Assembly (NCBI GenBank): GCA_009668205.1
Contig: WJYM01000002.1
Coordinates: 496,001-560,000 of the forward strand
Direction: 5' to 3'
Origin: Enterobacteriaceae bacterium RIT691
Lineage (GTDB): Bacteria; Pseudomonadota; Gammaproteobacteria; Enterobacterales; Enterobacteriaceae
Length of the DNA stretch: 64,000 nucleotides
Shown here: piece by piece, positions 32,488 to 45,435 of the stretch
Numbering within the stretch: the first letter of the stretch is position 1
How the letters are laid out: each line of letters starts with the position of its first letter
Made by a program: the position numbers and the translations under genes
Notes under the pieces: model-generated
Database searches by the model: none
What the model was told of the DNA's origin: nothing
The model's input: the letters and a program-made list of their open reading frames with translations, nothing else

Positions 32488-32511
32488 CCCCCACGTCACC
32501 TGGACGGGGGG
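32488..32511 (-). terminator. Probable terminator between sfsB and murA
   Basis: Stem ccccc(a)cgtc/gacggggg, nine pairs with one bulged A. On the minus strand it is followed by a T-rich stretch. It serves the murA side best. Confidence 0.5.
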
Positions 32512-32532
32512 ATGCCTGCGTGAAGAGAGAAC

Positions 32533-33807
<1,275 letters not shown>

Positions 33808-33844
33808 TTAAAATTTACCTATGTCACAGACCGCAGTCCACGAC

Positions 33845-34099
33845 TTAAAAACCGTTGAGTTTGCGATCGCGTGCCCACTCTTGCGGGGTATACGCCTTGA
33901 TCGACAGAGCATGAATGCGGTTATCAGCAATGTATTCCATCAGCGGTGCATAGACCGACTGCTGCTTCTTCACCCGGCTCATACCATCAAACATATCGCC
34001 CACGGCAATAACCTGAAAGTGACTGCCATCGCCTGAGACGTGGACTTCCTGAAGGGAGAGTGCGTTCATCAGCACGGTCTGAATTTCATGATTTTCCAT
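33845..34099 (-). CDS. ibaG: IbaG, BolA-family acid-stress protein
   Basis: 84-residue BolA-like protein that in E. coli forms complexes with monothiol glutaredoxin Grx4 and responds to acid. The BolA fold is seen in [30 protein letters not shown] and the conserved His near 65 ([16 protein letters not shown]). It lies between the mla operon terminator and murA. Confidence 0.95.
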   Translation of the reverse strand: MENHEIQTVLMNALSLQEVHVSGDGSHFQVIAVGDMFDGMSRVKKQQSVYAPLMEYIADNRIHALSIKAYTPQEWARDRKLNGF

Positions 34100-34168
34100 G
34101 GGGTAATTTCATCTGATAGTGAAAACAGCCCAACATCTTAGAGGAAAGTGGCGCTGTCTTAAATAAGC

Positions 34169-34206
34169 AAAAAGCCCCTACGCACGAAACGTAGAGGCTT
34201 TTTTTA
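34169..34206. terminator. Terminator of the mla operon
   Basis: Stem aaaagccc-ctacg/cgtag-aggctttt, 12 pairs with one C:A mismatch and a 7-nt loop, flanked by A/T runs on both sides. It lies just after mlaB. Confidence 0.85.
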
Positions 34207-34220
34207 AATAATGCCTTGAA

Positions 34221-34514
34221 TCATTGAGGGATCAGCTCAGGAGGAAGATTATAAAGTTGGACTAACGTTTTCATCTTTTCGCTGGCACCCACAATGCTTG
34301 CCTGACGACCCTGACGGCGAATTCGCTCAGCGAGATGAATCAGCAGCGCGACACCTGCAGTATCTACGCGGGTTACGGCGCTGAGATCGATGGTCTCTAC
34401 GTCCAGAGTGGCTTCTTCGCGTGCGTCCCAGAGCGGCACCAGATAATCTTGATCCAGTTCGCCCTGTAGGCGGAGCTGCCCGTTTTCACGCGTCCAGCGC
34501 AGCGAGTCGGCCAT
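34221..34514 (-). CDS. mlaB: MlaB, STAS-domain subunit of the Mla lipid transporter
   Basis: 97-residue STAS protein that binds and activates the ATPase MlaF in the MlaFEDB complex of the inner membrane. STAS signature VDTAGVALLIHLAERIRRQG around 50-69, with the conserved Thr in RVDTAG. Its ATG overlaps the mlaC stop by one base (TAATG), so stoichiometry is coupled. Confidence 0.96.
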   Translation of the reverse strand: MADSLRWTRENGQLRLQGELDQDYLVPLWDAREEATLDVETIDLSAVTRVDTAGVALLIHLAERIRRQGRQASIVGASEKMKTLVQLYNLPPELIPQ

Positions 34515-35149
34515 TATTTTTTCTGATCCAGGGTGATCGGCTGTTTAGCGATGACTTGCAGCTGGGCGGTCAGGCCATCAATGCCTTTGGTACGCAGCAG
34601 GTCACTCCACTCATTTTGCTTGGTGGTGATCATGCTCACGCCTTCTGCAATCATATCAAATGCCTGCCAGTTGCCGGTCTGCGAGTTTTTACGCCACTGG
34701 AAATCCAGGCGCACAGGTGGGCGGCCATTCTGATCCAGAATGGTCACACGGATAGGCACGATAGTGGCGTCGCCAAGCGCTTGTTCAGGGGCAATCTGAT
34801 AGGTCTGACCATGGTATAGCGCCAGCGCCTGGCCATAGGCCTGTTTCAGGTATTCATGAAACGCGGCAAAGTAGGCATCACGTTGAGCCGGGGTGGCATC
34901 ACGATAATAACGGCCTAATACCAGAGCTCCTGCATATTTAATCTGCACGTAAGGCAGCAGTTCCTGATCCACCACCTGACGCAGATAGTCCGGGTTAGCG
35001 CGAATTTTTGGCTGCTCATTTTTGAGACGGTCAAAGGTTTTCTGCGCTGCTTCGTTCATCAGGGTGTAGGGATTGGATTGATCGGCTGCGGTCGCCGCGG
35101 TCAGCGGGGCAATCACCAGCATCGCGACCATCAATAAGCGTTTAAACAT
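34514..35149 (-). CDS. mlaC: MlaC, periplasmic phospholipid shuttle
   Basis: Soluble carrier that moves phospholipid between MlaA-OmpC in the outer membrane and MlaFEDB in the inner membrane. 211 residues, signal peptide ending near 21 (LTAATA|A). NTF2-like fold with the segments [21 protein letters not shown] in two blocks and [21 protein letters not shown] that line the lipid pocket. Third-last gene of mlaFEDCB. Confidence 0.97.
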   Translation of the reverse strand: MFKRLLMVAMLVIAPLTAATAADQSNPYTLMNEAAQKTFDRLKNEQPKIRANPDYLRQVVDQELLPYVQIKYAGALVLGRYYRDATPAQRDAYFAAFHEYLKQAYGQALALYHGQTYQIAPEQALGDATIVPIRVTILDQNGRPPVRLDFQWRKNSQTGNWQAFDMIAEGVSMITTKQNEWSDLLRTKGIDGLTAQLQVIAKQPITLDQKK

Positions 35150-35167
35150 GGGTTATTTCTCCTGAAA

Positions 35168-35719
35168 TTAGTGCGTCGTTCCAGCCGGCGCTGCTGAATC
35201 AGTATGGTCTTCAGCCGGGCTTTGTGCATCGCCTGAATGTTGATTGTCACTCCCTTTGCTGCTGTAAAGGAACTGGCCAATCAAGTCTTCCAGCACCATG
35301 GCAGATTTCGTATCCTGAATGGTACTGCCGTCCTTAAGCATAGCCGTCCCCATTTCTGGGTCGTCAAAACCGACATTCAGCGCCAGATACTGTTCCCCCA
35401 GCAGACCCGAAGTGCGTATCGCCAGCGAGCTGGTATCCGGGATCTGGTTGTACTGCTGTTCGATATCCAGCGTGACCCGCGGCAGGTAAGATTTTGGATC
35501 GAGTGTAATATCGGCAACACGCCCGACAACCACACCCCCAATCCGCACCGGTGAACGGGCTTTCAGACCGCCGATATTATCGAAGGTGGCATAAACCTGG
35601 TACGTCGGCTCGGTGCGCAAAGAGGTAACATCTGCCGCTTTCAGGCAGACAAACAGTGCGGCCAGAAAGGCCACCAACAGAAACACACCAACCCAGATTT
35701 CACTTTTTTTCGTTTGCAT
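35168..35719 (-). CDS. mlaD: MlaD, MCE-domain substrate-binding subunit
   Basis: Single-span inner-membrane protein forming a hexameric MCE ring that receives lipid. The start MQTKKSEIWVG gives 183 residues; five upstream codons are excluded by family length. Membrane helix about 8-27, then the MCE domain YATFDNIGGLKARSPVRIGGVVVG. The C-terminal tail (GDAQSPAEDHTDSAAPAG) is disordered and unlike that of K-12, as expected for this variable part. Confidence 0.97.
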   Translation of the reverse strand: MQTKKSEIWVGVFLLVAFLAALFVCLKAADVTSLRTEPTYQVYATFDNIGGLKARSPVRIGGVVVGRVADITLDPKSYLPRVTLDIEQQYNQIPDTSSLAIRTSGLLGEQYLALNVGFDDPEMGTAMLKDGSTIQDTKSAMVLEDLIGQFLYSSKGSDNQHSGDAQSPAEDHTDSAAPAGTTH

Positions 35720-35723
35720 GAAC

Positions 35724-37326
<1,603 letters not shown>

Positions 37327-37534
37327 AGGTTGTCCTTGAAATGCTCTTTTGGGTAAAGCATGGCGCGTTATCTCGCCACTAACTCATCATTTTTACAGAA
37401 TCTTACCTGCCGTAGTTAGCGAAAGCAGGCATTTGTTTTACTTTTCCAACGCATAAAGTCAAAATTAAGAATTCGTCCAGACTCTGCGTGCGGTGCAAAG
37501 GGGTTGACGAGTATACCTGAAGAAAGGACTTCAC

Positions 37535-38512
37535 ATGCTTTTAGCGACGGCGCTGTTAATAATTGGTTTACTTCTGGTGGTCTACAGTGCCGATCGTCTG
37601 GTTTTTGCTGCCTCTATTCTGTGCCGCAGCATGAACATGCCACCGCTGATCATCGGTATGACCGTCGTCGCCGTAGGCACGTCGCTTCCCGAGATTATCG
37701 TCTCCGTTAGCGCCTCTATGCACGGGCAGATTGACCTCGCGATTGGCACCGCGATTGGGTCTAACATCGTCAATATCTTACTTATTTTGGGTCTTGCCGC
37801 CCTGCTCCATTCATTTACTGCCCATTCCGATATCCTGCGTCGCGAATTGCCGCTAATGTTAGTCGTAAGCCTGTTGGCAGGATTTGTGCTGTATGATGGT
37901 CAACTGGATCGCCTTGATGGCCTATTTTTATTAACACTTGCGCTGCTGTGGCTGGTGTATGTTGTTAAAATCGCCCGTCTCGCCGAGCGCCAGGGCAATG
38001 ACAGCCTGACGCGTGAACAGTTGGCGGAACTGCCGCGGGAAGGATCGCTGCCGGTGGCCTGCCTCTGGTTGGGCGTGGCGCTGATTATCATGCCGATGGC
38101 AACACGGATGGTGGTGGATAACGCCACGGTGCTGGCTAACTATTTCGCGATGAGTGAACTGACCATTGGCCTGACCGTCATCGCTATCGGCACCAGTCTG
38201 CCTGAACTGGCCACGGCCATCGCCGGTGCCCGTAAAGGGGAAGATGATATCGCTATCGGCAATATTATTGGCTCTAACATTGTCAATATTGCCATCGTGA
38301 TGGGCCTGCCTGCGTTGATTGCGCCGGGGCCCTTTGACCCTCTGGCGTTCAGCCGTGATTACGGGGTGATGGCACTGGCCAGCGTTATTTTTGCGCTGCT
38401 GTGCTGGCGACGTAAGCCGCAAATTGGTAAAGGCGCAGGCGCATTACTGCTCGGGTGTTTTCTTGTTTGGCTGGCGTTCCTTTGGTGGGGTACGCCCTTT
38501 TTTGCAGAATGA
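37535..38512 (+). CDS. yrbG: YrbG, calcium/sodium:proton antiporter-family protein
   Basis: 325-residue inner-membrane protein of the Ca2+/cation antiporter (CaCA) family; its E. coli homologue has no settled substrate. Two inverted repeats each carry an alpha motif: GTSLPEIIVS (repeat 1) and GTSLPELATA (repeat 2), with GSNIVNI in both. Start MLLATALL follows AGGA. First gene of the yrbG-kdsDC-lptCAB-rpoN run; kdsD starts 14 bases after it. Confidence 0.95.
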   Translation: MLLATALLIIGLLLVVYSADRLVFAASILCRSMNMPPLIIGMTVVAVGTSLPEIIVSVSASMHGQIDLAIGTAIGSNIVNILLILGLAALLHSFTAHSDILRRELPLMLVVSLLAGFVLYDGQLDRLDGLFLLTLALLWLVYVVKIARLAERQGNDSLTREQLAELPREGSLPVACLWLGVALIIMPMATRMVVDNATVLANYFAMSELTIGLTVIAIGTSLPELATAIAGARKGEDDIAIGNIIGSNIVNIAIVMGLPALIAPGPFDPLAFSRDYGVMALASVIFALLCWRRKPQIGKGAGALLLGCFLVWLAFLWWGTPFFAE

Positions 38513-38526
38513 ATCAGGATAACGTT

Positions 38527-39513
38527 ATGTCGCAAATAGATTTGCAGCCGGATTTTGACTTTCAGCAGGCAGGCCTTGAGGTTCTGGAGATTGAACGTGA
38601 AGGTCTGGCCCAGCTCGATCAATATATCAATCAGGACTTCGCGCTCGCCTGCGAAAAGATGGCTTATTGCAGCGGCAAAGTCGTCGTGATGGGCATGGGT
38701 AAATCCGGGCATATTGGCCGCAAAATGGCAGCCACGTTTGCCAGTACCGGCACACCGTCCTTTTTCGTTCACCCAGGTGAAGCGGCCCATGGCGATCTGG
38801 GGATGGTCACCGCGCAGGATATCATTATCGCCCTGTCCAACTCCGGCGAATCCAATGAAATTCTGGCGCTGATCCCGGTGCTTAAGCGCCTGCAGGTGCC
38901 TCTTATCTGCATGACCAGCCGTCAGGAAAGCAACATGGCGAAAGCGGCTGATATTCATCTGTGCGTCAGCGTCCCGCAGGAAGCCTGTCCTCTGGGGCTG
39001 GCGCCGACCTCCAGCACCACCGCGGCGTTGGTGATGGGTGACGCGCTGGCCGTTGCCCTGCTCAAAGCTCGCGGCTTCACGGCTCAGGATTTTGCGCTTT
39101 CTCATCCGGGTGGCGCACTTGGGCGCAAATTACTGCTGCGCGTCAATGACATCATGCACAGTGGCGATGAGATCCCTCACGTCAGTAAAGAGGCTTCTCT
39201 GCGTGATGCCCTGCTGGAAATCACCCGCAAAAATTTAGGGATGACCGTCATCTGCGACGATCAAATGAAAATCGAAGGTATCTTCACCGATGGTGACCTG
39301 CGTCGGGTCTTTGATATGGGTGTTGACGTACGCGATCTGAGCATCGCGGACGTGATGACCCACGGCGGCATTCGCGTTCGTCCAGGGATCCTGGCCGTTG
39401 ATGCGCTGAACCTGATGCAGTCCCGCCATATCACCTGCGTGATGGTTGCCGATGGCGACCATCTGCTGGGTGTGATACATATGCATGATCTGCTGCGCGC
39501 TGGCGTAGTGTAA
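38527..39513 (+). CDS. kdsD: KdsD, D-arabinose 5-phosphate isomerase
   Basis: Interconverts ribulose-5-P and arabinose-5-P, first step of KDO synthesis for LPS. 328 residues from MSQIDLQPDFD, with AGGA upstream; the longer open frame overlaps yrbG and is not used. SIS sugar-isomerase domain (VVVMGMGKSGHIGRKMAATFAS in two blocks; SNSGES) and two CBS domains at the C-terminus. Active-site His in FVHPGEAAHGD is present. Confidence 0.97.
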   Translation: MSQIDLQPDFDFQQAGLEVLEIEREGLAQLDQYINQDFALACEKMAYCSGKVVVMGMGKSGHIGRKMAATFASTGTPSFFVHPGEAAHGDLGMVTAQDIIIALSNSGESNEILALIPVLKRLQVPLICMTSRQESNMAKAADIHLCVSVPQEACPLGLAPTSSTTAALVMGDALAVALLKARGFTAQDFALSHPGGALGRKLLLRVNDIMHSGDEIPHVSKEASLRDALLEITRKNLGMTVICDDQMKIEGIFTDGDLRRVFDMGVDVRDLSIADVMTHGGIRVRPGILAVDALNLMQSRHITCVMVADGDHLLGVIHMHDLLRAGVV

Positions 39514-39527
39514 GTAAGGAAAAAATA

Positions 39528-40094
39528 ATGAGTAATGCTGGCGCGTCGGTAACGACCTGCTATGGACCAGTCAGTTCCCAGGTCATCGAGCGGGCGGAGA
39601 AAATCCGCCTGCTGATCCTGGATGTAGACGGCGTCCTGTCTGACGGCCTGATCTACATGGGCAACAATGGCGAAGAACTCAAAGCGTTCAACGTCCGTGA
39701 CGGTTACGGTATTCGCTGTGCGCTGACCTCAGGCATAGAAGTTGCCATCATCACCGGGCGAAAGGCTAAACTGGTAGAAGACCGCTGCAAAACGTTAGGG
39801 ATTAATTATTTGTGGCAAGGACAGTCGGACAAGCTCATCGCCTACCGCGAGTTGCTGACGACGCTGTCGCTGCGCCCGGATGAAGTGGCCTATGTGGGCG
39901 ACGACCTGATTGACTGGCCGGTGATGGCCGATGTCGGGTTGAGCGTTGCCGTTGCAGATGCGCATCCTTTGCTCCCACCGCGCGCCGATTACGTCACGCG
40001 TATTGCGGGCGGCCGTGGTGCCGTTCGTGAAGTGTGTGATTTATTGCTGCTGGCTCAGGGAAAGCTGGATGAAGCCAAAGGGCAATCGATATGA
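39528..40094 (+). CDS. kdsC: KdsC, KDO 8-phosphate phosphatase
   Basis: HAD-type (C0) phosphatase releasing KDO before CMP activation. 188 residues. Catalytic loop LLILDVDGVLSDG: nucleophile Asp and second Asp two residues on; VAIITGRKAKLVEDR is motif II and VAYVGDDLIDWPVM motif IV. It overlaps lptC by 4 nt (ATGA), so translation is coupled. Confidence 0.97.
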   Translation: MSNAGASVTTCYGPVSSQVIERAEKIRLLILDVDGVLSDGLIYMGNNGEELKAFNVRDGYGIRCALTSGIEVAIITGRKAKLVEDRCKTLGINYLWQGQSDKLIAYRELLTTLSLRPDEVAYVGDDLIDWPVMADVGLSVAVADAHPLLPPRADYVTRIAGGRGAVREVCDLLLLAQGKLDEAKGQSI

Positions 40095-40666
40095 GTAAAA
40101 CCAGACGTTGGGTTATTATTCTGCTTTCACTGCTGGCGCTGGTGCTTATCGGCTTCAACCTGGTGGATAAGGACACGACGCCACCGCCGGTCGTCAACAG
40201 TAACGATCCGACTTATAAAAGTGAGCATACCAACACCGTCGTCTATAACCCTGAAGGCGCCCTGAATTACCGGTTGATTGCCGAGCATGTTGAATATTTT
40301 TCCGATCAGGCAATTACCTGGTTTACCCGACCGGTTTTGACCACTTTTGATACGAATAAGGTGCCAACCTGGTCTATCCGATCCGATAAAGCCAAATTGA
40401 CGAATGACCGTATGTTGTATCTTTACGGACACGTTGAGATTAATGCGCTGACGCCGGACTCTCAGCTTCGTAAAGTCACCACGGACAATGCCATTGTGAA
40501 CCTGGTGACTCAGGATGTGAGTTCAGACGATTTGGTCACTTTGTACGGTACAACATTTAATTCCAGCGGCCTTAAAATGCGCGGCAACTTACGCAGCAAA
40601 AACGCCGAGCTGATTGAAAAGGTGAGATCTTCCTATGAAATTCAGAACAAACAAACTCAGCCTTAA
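40091..40666 (+). CDS. lptC: LptC, inner-membrane LPS export protein
   Basis: Bitopic protein that takes LPS from LptB2FG and hands it to LptA. 191 residues; membrane helix about 7-25 (WVIILLSLLALVLIGFNL), then a periplasmic beta-jellyroll (OstA-like) ending ...YEIQNKQTQP. Overlaps kdsC by 4 nt and lptA by 32 nt, which makes a tightly coupled set. Confidence 0.97.
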   Translation: MSKTRRWVIILLSLLALVLIGFNLVDKDTTPPPVVNSNDPTYKSEHTNTVVYNPEGALNYRLIAEHVEYFSDQAITWFTRPVLTTFDTNKVPTWSIRSDKAKLTNDRMLYLYGHVEINALTPDSQLRKVTTDNAIVNLVTQDVSSDDLVTLYGTTFNSSGLKMRGNLRSKNAELIEKVRSSYEIQNKQTQP

Positions 40667-41192
40667 GCTTGCGCTGACCAGCGTGTTGTTGGCAGCCAGT
40701 CTGCCAGCGCTGGCGCTGACCGGGGATACCGATCAGCCTATCCATATTGAATCCGACCAGCAGGCGCTGGATATGCAGGGCAACGTTGCGACGTTTACCG
40801 GCAACGTTATCGTGACTCAGGGCACCATTAAAATTAATGCCGATAAAGTCGTTGTCACTCGCCCTGGCAATGAGAAAGGCAAAGAAACGATTGATGGCTA
40901 CGGCAACCCGGCCACGTTCTATCAGATGCAGGACAACGGAAAGCCGGTAAAAGGCCACGCGTTGAAAATGCACTATGAAGTGGCCAGCGATTTGGTCATT
41001 CTGACCGGCGCCGCGTATCTCGAGCAGCTCGATAGCAATATCAAAGGTGACAAGATCACCTATCTGGTTAAAGAACAGAAAATGCAGGCAACGAGCGAGA
41101 AAGGTAAACGCGTGACCACCGTGCTGGTACCGTCGCAGCTGCAGGATAAGAGCAGCACTACTCCACCCGCCGGGCAAAAGAAGAGTAATTAA
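40635..41192 (+). CDS. lptA: LptA, periplasmic LPS transport bridge
   Basis: Forms the filament bridging LptC and LptD. 185 residues. Signal peptide ends near 27 (PALA|LTG). OstA-type beta-jellyroll with IHIESDQQALDMQGNVATFTGNV in two blocks. C-terminal tail is Ser/Thr/Pro/Lys-rich. In E. coli a sigma-E promoter inside lptC drives lptAB; I cannot place it here. Six bases separate it from lptB. Confidence 0.97.
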   Translation: MKFRTNKLSLKLALTSVLLAASLPALALTGDTDQPIHIESDQQALDMQGNVATFTGNVIVTQGTIKINADKVVVTRPGNEKGKETIDGYGNPATFYQMQDNGKPVKGHALKMHYEVASDLVILTGAAYLEQLDSNIKGDKITYLVKEQKMQATSEKGKRVTTVLVPSQLQDKSSTTPPAGQKKSN

Positions 41193-41198
41193 TTCGTT

Positions 41199-41924
41199 AT
41201 GGCAACATTAACTGCAAAGAATCTTGCGAAGGCCTATAAGGGACGCCGCGTTGTTGAAGACGTGAGCCTGACGGTCAATTCAGGTGAAATCGTTGGCCTG
41301 CTTGGTCCTAACGGTGCAGGGAAAACCACGACCTTCTACATGGTGGTCGGGATTGTTCCTCGTGATGCAGGCAACATCATCATTGATGAGGAAGATATTA
41401 GCCTGCTGCCTCTGCACGCCCGAGCCCGCCGTGGTATCGGCTATCTGCCGCAGGAAGCGTCGATTTTCCGCCGTCTCAGCGTGTTCGATAACCTGATGGC
41501 GGTTCTCCAGATCCGTGACGATCTAAGCAATGAGCAGCGTACAGATCGCGCCAATGAACTGATGGATGAGTTCCACATCGAGCATCTGCGTGACAGCCTC
41601 GGTCAGGCGCTGTCCGGGGGCGAACGTCGTCGTGTGGAAATTGCCCGTGCGCTGGCGGCTAATCCGAAATTTATCCTGCTGGATGAACCCTTTGCGGGCG
41701 TTGACCCCATCTCGGTTATCGACATTAAACGTATCATCGAACACCTGCGTGACAGCGGACTTGGGGTTCTGATCACTGACCATAACGTCCGTGAAACCTT
41801 AGCCGTTTGTGAGCGCGCTTATATCGTCAGCCAGGGCCACCTTATTGCCCATGGCACCCCAGATGAGATTCTACAGGATGAACAGGTTAAGCGTGTGTAT
41901 CTTGGGGAAGACTTCAGACTCTGA
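41199..41924 (+). CDS. lptB: LptB, ATPase of the LPS exporter
   Basis: 241-residue ABC ATPase that powers LPS extraction with LptFG. Walker [10 protein letters not shown] (36-44), signature LSGGERRR, Walker B FILLDEPF, switch His in ITDHNVRE. Start [16 protein letters not shown]. Followed by rpoN after 49 bases. Confidence 0.98.
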   Translation: MATLTAKNLAKAYKGRRVVEDVSLTVNSGEIVGLLGPNGAGKTTTFYMVVGIVPRDAGNIIIDEEDISLLPLHARARRGIGYLPQEASIFRRLSVFDNLMAVLQIRDDLSNEQRTDRANELMDEFHIEHLRDSLGQALSGGERRRVEIARALAANPKFILLDEPFAGVDPISVIDIKRIIEHLRDSGLGVLITDHNVRETLAVCERAYIVSQGHLIAHGTPDEILQDEQVKRVYLGEDFRL

Positions 41925-41973
41925 TAGGGTAGTTAAGTACAGACATTTCTGAGCGGAGATATTTGCCCTGATT

Positions 41974-43407
41974 ATGAAGCAAGGTTTGCAACTAAGGCTC
42001 AGCCAACAGCTTGCCATGACGCCACAACTGCAACAGGCCATCCGTCTGTTGCAGCTTTCTACGCTTGAGCTACAGCAAGAGCTCACGCAGGCGCTGGAGA
42101 GCAACCCCTTGCTTGAGCAGACCGATCTTCATGATGAAGTAGACTCTCAGGAGCAAACCAGCAGCGAAGCGTTAGATACGGCCGATGCGCTCGAGCAAAA
42201 AGAGATGCCAGAGGAGCTCCCGCTGGATGCCAGCTGGGACGAAATCTACACCGCTGGCACACCATCCGGCACAGGAACCGACTATCAGGACGACGAGCTC
42301 CCGGTTTATCAGGGTGAAACGACCCAGTCACTGCAGGATTACCTGATGTGGCAGGTTGAACTGACGCCGTTTTCTGATACCGATCGCGCGATAGCCACGT
42401 CGATTGTCGATGCCGTAGACGATACGGGATACCTCACCACCACGGTGGAAGAGATCCTGGAAAGCATCGGCAATGACGAGATCGAACTGGATGAAGTCGA
42501 AGCCGTTCTGAAACGTATTCAGCGCTTCGACCCTGTCGGTGTGGCCGCAAAAGATCTGCGTGACTGTCTGTTGATCCAACTTTCGCAGTTTGCGAAAACA
42601 ACGCCATGGATTGATGAAGCCAGAACCATCATCAGCGATCATCTCGATCTGCTGGCGAATCACGACTTCCGCACGCTGATGCGCGTGACCCGTCTGAAAG
42701 AGGACGTGCTGAAAGAAGCCGTTGCGCTGATCCAGTCACTGGATCCCCGCCCGGGACAATCGATCCAGACGGGAGAACCTGAATACGTCATTCCTGATGT
42801 GCTGGTTCGCAAAATCAGCGGCCGCTGGGCGGTTGAACTCAATGCCGACAGCCTTCCTCGCCTGCAGATTAACCAGCACTACGCCGGGATGTGTAACAAC
42901 GCCCGCAACGATGCTGACAGCCAGTTCATTCGCAGCAATTTGCAGGATGCGAAGTGGCTGATAAAAAGTCTGGAAAGCCGCAATGATACCCTGCTGCGAG
43001 TCAGCCGTTGCATCGTTGAACAGCAGCAGGCCTTTTTCGAACAGGGCGAAGAGTTCATGAAACCGATGGTGCTGGCCGATATTGCCCAGGCCGTTGAGAT
43101 GCATGAATCGACAATTTCGCGTGTGACCACGCAAAAATATCTGCACAGCCCTCGAGGCATTTTTGAGCTTAAGTATTTCTTCTCCAGCCATGTGAACACC
43201 GAAGGCGGGGGTGAAGCCTCCTCCACGGCAATTCGCGCACTGGTGAAGAAGTTAATTGCCGCGGAAAATCCCGCGAAACCGCTGAGCGACAGTAAGTTGA
43301 CCACCCTGTTGTCCGATCAAGGTATCATGGTGGCACGCCGTACCGTTGCAAAGTACCGAGAGTCTTTATCCATTCCGCCGTCTAACCAGCGTAAACAGCT
43401 GGTCTGA
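41974..43407 (+). CDS. rpoN: RpoN, sigma-54
   Basis: Sigma factor for nitrogen-regulated and other enhancer-dependent promoters. 477 residues. Region I is Gln/Leu-rich ([20 protein letters not shown], residues 1-20), which binds activators; region II is very acidic (about 55-115); the C-terminal RpoN box [10 protein letters not shown] recognises the -24 element. It heads the rpoN-hpf-ptsN-rapZ-npr cluster. Confidence 0.98.
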   Translation: MKQGLQLRLSQQLAMTPQLQQAIRLLQLSTLELQQELTQALESNPLLEQTDLHDEVDSQEQTSSEALDTADALEQKEMPEELPLDASWDEIYTAGTPSGTGTDYQDDELPVYQGETTQSLQDYLMWQVELTPFSDTDRAIATSIVDAVDDTGYLTTTVEEILESIGNDEIELDEVEAVLKRIQRFDPVGVAAKDLRDCLLIQLSQFAKTTPWIDEARTIISDHLDLLANHDFRTLMRVTRLKEDVLKEAVALIQSLDPRPGQSIQTGEPEYVIPDVLVRKISGRWAVELNADSLPRLQINQHYAGMCNNARNDADSQFIRSNLQDAKWLIKSLESRNDTLLRVSRCIVEQQQAFFEQGEEFMKPMVLADIAQAVEMHESTISRVTTQKYLHSPRGIFELKYFFSSHVNTEGGGEASSTAIRALVKKLIAAENPAKPLSDSKLTTLLSDQGIMVARRTVAKYRESLSIPPSNQRKQLV

Positions 43408-43429
43408 CACAACCGATAAGGAAGACACT

Positions 43430-43717
43430 ATGCAGCTCAATATCACAGGACACAACGTCGAAATCACCGATGCTCTGCGCGATTTTGTGAATACGAAATT
43501 TGCCAAGCTTGAGCAGTTTTTCGAACGGATCAATCAGGTCTATATTGTGTTAAAAGTGGAGAAGGTGACTCATATCTCGGATGCCACCCTGCATGTTAAC
43601 GGGGGCGAAATTCATGCCAGTGCGGAAGGGCAGGATATGTACGCGGCCATTGATGGCCTGATCGACAAGCTGGCAAGACAGCTGACCAAACATAAAGATA
43701 AACTAAAACAACACTAA
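43430..43717 (+). CDS. hpf: Hpf, ribosome hibernation promoting factor
   Basis: 95-residue short-type HPF that binds the 30S decoding region and promotes 100S dimers with RMF. Start MQLNITGHNVEIT follows AAGG; 28 open codons upstream overlap rpoN and are not used. The fold is beta-alpha-beta-beta-beta-alpha with basic residues at RQLTKHKDKLKQH. It lies 22 bases after rpoN. Confidence 0.97.
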   Translation: MQLNITGHNVEITDALRDFVNTKFAKLEQFFERINQVYIVLKVEKVTHISDATLHVNGGEIHASAEGQDMYAAIDGLIDKLARQLTKHKDKLKQH

Positions 43718-43725
43718 TTGTCCGG

Positions 43726-43763
43726 GCGTACGCCTGGCTTGTTTAACGGGCCAGGCGGCACGC
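43726..43763 (+). promoter_or_regulatory. Hairpin between hpf and ptsN
   Basis: Stem cgcctggc (43731-43738)/gccaggcg (43750-43757), extended by gcgt/acgc outside. It is REP-like in sequence and has no U-tract. It may separate hpf and ptsN mRNA levels. Confidence 0.6.
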
Positions 43764-43773
43764 AGGTGAAATT

Positions 43774-44265
43774 ATGATGAATAACGATTCGGCTCTGCAA
43801 CTGAGCAATGTCCTTAACCAGGAATGTACCCGCAGTGGTGTCCACTGTCAGAGTAAAAAGCGCGCGCTGGAAATTATTAGCGAACTGGCCGCAAAACAGC
43901 TGAGCTTACCGCCGCAGGTGGTATTTGAGGCGATCCTGACCCGTGAAAAAATGGGCAGTACCGGTATTGGTAACGGTATTGCGATCCCACACGGGAAGCT
44001 GGAAGAGGACACGTTGCGCGCCGTAGGCGTCTTCGTGCAGCTTGAAACACCGATCGCCTTTGATGCGATCGATAATCAGCCCGTCGATCTGCTCTTCGCC
44101 CTGCTGGTGCCTGCGGATCAAACCAAAACGCATCTGCATACTCTTTCCCTCGTGGCGAAACGCCTGGCAGACAAAACCATCTGTCGTCGCCTGCGCAGCG
44201 CCCAGAGCGATCAGGAACTGTATGAAATTATCACCGGCGAAGAGGCTGGCGATGATGATGCCTAA
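43774..44265 (+). CDS. ptsN: PtsN, EIIA-Ntr of the nitrogen phosphotransferase system
   Basis: Phosphocarrier that receives phosphate from NPr and regulates potassium uptake (TrkA, KdpD) and other targets. 163 residues. Phosphorylated His73 in GIGNGIAIPHGK, same number as in E. coli. PTS EIIA-2 fold. Between hpf and rapZ; the C-terminus (ITGEEAGDDDA) differs from K-12. Confidence 0.97.
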   Translation: MMNNDSALQLSNVLNQECTRSGVHCQSKKRALEIISELAAKQLSLPPQVVFEAILTREKMGSTGIGNGIAIPHGKLEEDTLRAVGVFVQLETPIAFDAIDNQPVDLLFALLVPADQTKTHLHTLSLVAKRLADKTICRRLRSAQSDQELYEIITGEEAGDDDA

Positions 44266-44298
44266 CGGAAAGGTCATTATCGTAAGGAGTCCCGCCTG

Positions 44299-45153
44299 AT
44301 GGTACTGATGATCGTTAGCGGCCGCTCGGGGTCAGGAAAATCTGTGGCCCTGCGTGCGCTGGAAGACATGGGTTTTTACTGCGTGGATAACCTGCCGGTG
44401 GTGCTGTTGCCCGATCTGGCAAAAAGTCTGGCCGATCGCCAGATCTCTGCCGCAGTCAGCATCGACGTGCGTAACATGCCGGAATCGCCTGAGATTTTCG
44501 AACAGGCGATGCAAAATCTGCCGGATACCTTCTCACCGCAGCTGCTGTTCCTTGATGCCGATCGCAACACCCTGATTCGTCGCTACAGTGACACGCGTCG
44601 TCTGCATCCCCTGTCCAACAAAAATCTGTCCTTAGAAAGCGCCATCGACCAGGAGAGCGATCTGCTGGAGCCGCTGCGTTCCCGCGCGGACCTGATTGTC
44701 GATACGTCAGAAATGTCGGTGCACGAACTGGCGGAAATGCTGCGTACGCGTCTGTTAGGCAAGCGTGAACGTGAATTAACGATGGTCTTTGAGTCCTTCG
44801 GCTTCAAGCACGGTATCCCGATTGACGCCGATTATGTCTTCGACGTTCGCTTCCTGCCAAACCCTCACTGGGACCCAAAGCTTCGTCCCATGACAGGGCT
44901 GGATAAACCCGTCGCGGCCTTCCTCGACAGACATACAGAAGTTCACAATTTTATCTATCAGACTCGCAGCTATCTTGAGCTATGGTTACCGATGCTGGAA
45001 ACCAACAACCGTAGCTACCTGACGGTCGCCATTGGTTGTACTGGCGGTAAACATCGTTCGGTGTACATCGCCGAGCAGTTGGCTGACTATTTCCGCTCCC
45101 GTGGGAAAAACGTGCAGTCGCGTCACAGAACGCTGGAAAAACGCAAAACATGA
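44299..45153 (+). CDS. rapZ: RapZ, RNase E adaptor for sRNA GlmZ
   Basis: Binds glucosamine-6-P and sRNAs GlmY/GlmZ and directs RNase E to cleave GlmZ, thereby controlling glmS. 284 residues. Walker A GRSGSGKS (8-15) and P-loop domain; the C-terminal RNA/GlcN6P-binding half has [25 protein letters not shown] and a basic tail [10 protein letters not shown]. Overlaps npr by 4 nt. Confidence 0.97.
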   Translation: MVLMIVSGRSGSGKSVALRALEDMGFYCVDNLPVVLLPDLAKSLADRQISAAVSIDVRNMPESPEIFEQAMQNLPDTFSPQLLFLDADRNTLIRRYSDTRRLHPLSNKNLSLESAIDQESDLLEPLRSRADLIVDTSEMSVHELAEMLRTRLLGKRERELTMVFESFGFKHGIPIDADYVFDVRFLPNPHWDPKLRPMTGLDKPVAAFLDRHTEVHNFIYQTRSYLELWLPMLETNNRSYLTVAIGCTGGKHRSVYIAEQLADYFRSRGKNVQSRHRTLEKRKT

Positions 45154-45422
45154 GCGTAAAGCATACCGTCGAGATCACGAATAAGCTGGGCATGCATGCG
45201 CGCCCAGCGATGAAGCTGTTTGAGCTGGTGCAGAATTTTGATGCCGAAGTGTGGCTACGCAACGATGAAGGAACGGAAGCCGAAGCCAGCAGCGTGATTG
45301 CCCTGCTGATGCTGGACTCCGCCAAAGGTCGCCAGATTGAAATTGAAGCCAGCGGCCCGCAGGAAGAAGAAGCTCTGGCTGCGGTGATCGCGCTGTTTAA
45401 TGCCGGATTTGATGAGGACTAG
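45150..45422 (+). CDS. npr: NPr (PtsO), HPr-like phosphocarrier of the nitrogen PTS
   Basis: 90 residues. Passes phosphate from EI-Ntr to EIIA-Ntr. Active His16 in [11 protein letters not shown]. Its ATG lies within the rapZ end (ATGA overlap). Last gene of the rpoN cluster. In K-12 yrbL follows; here REP palindromes and mtgA follow directly. Confidence 0.97.
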   Translation: MSVKHTVEITNKLGMHARPAMKLFELVQNFDAEVWLRNDEGTEAEASSVIALLMLDSAKGRQIEIEASGPQEEEALAAVIALFNAGFDED

Positions 45423-45435
45423 CCGTCAGCTTTCG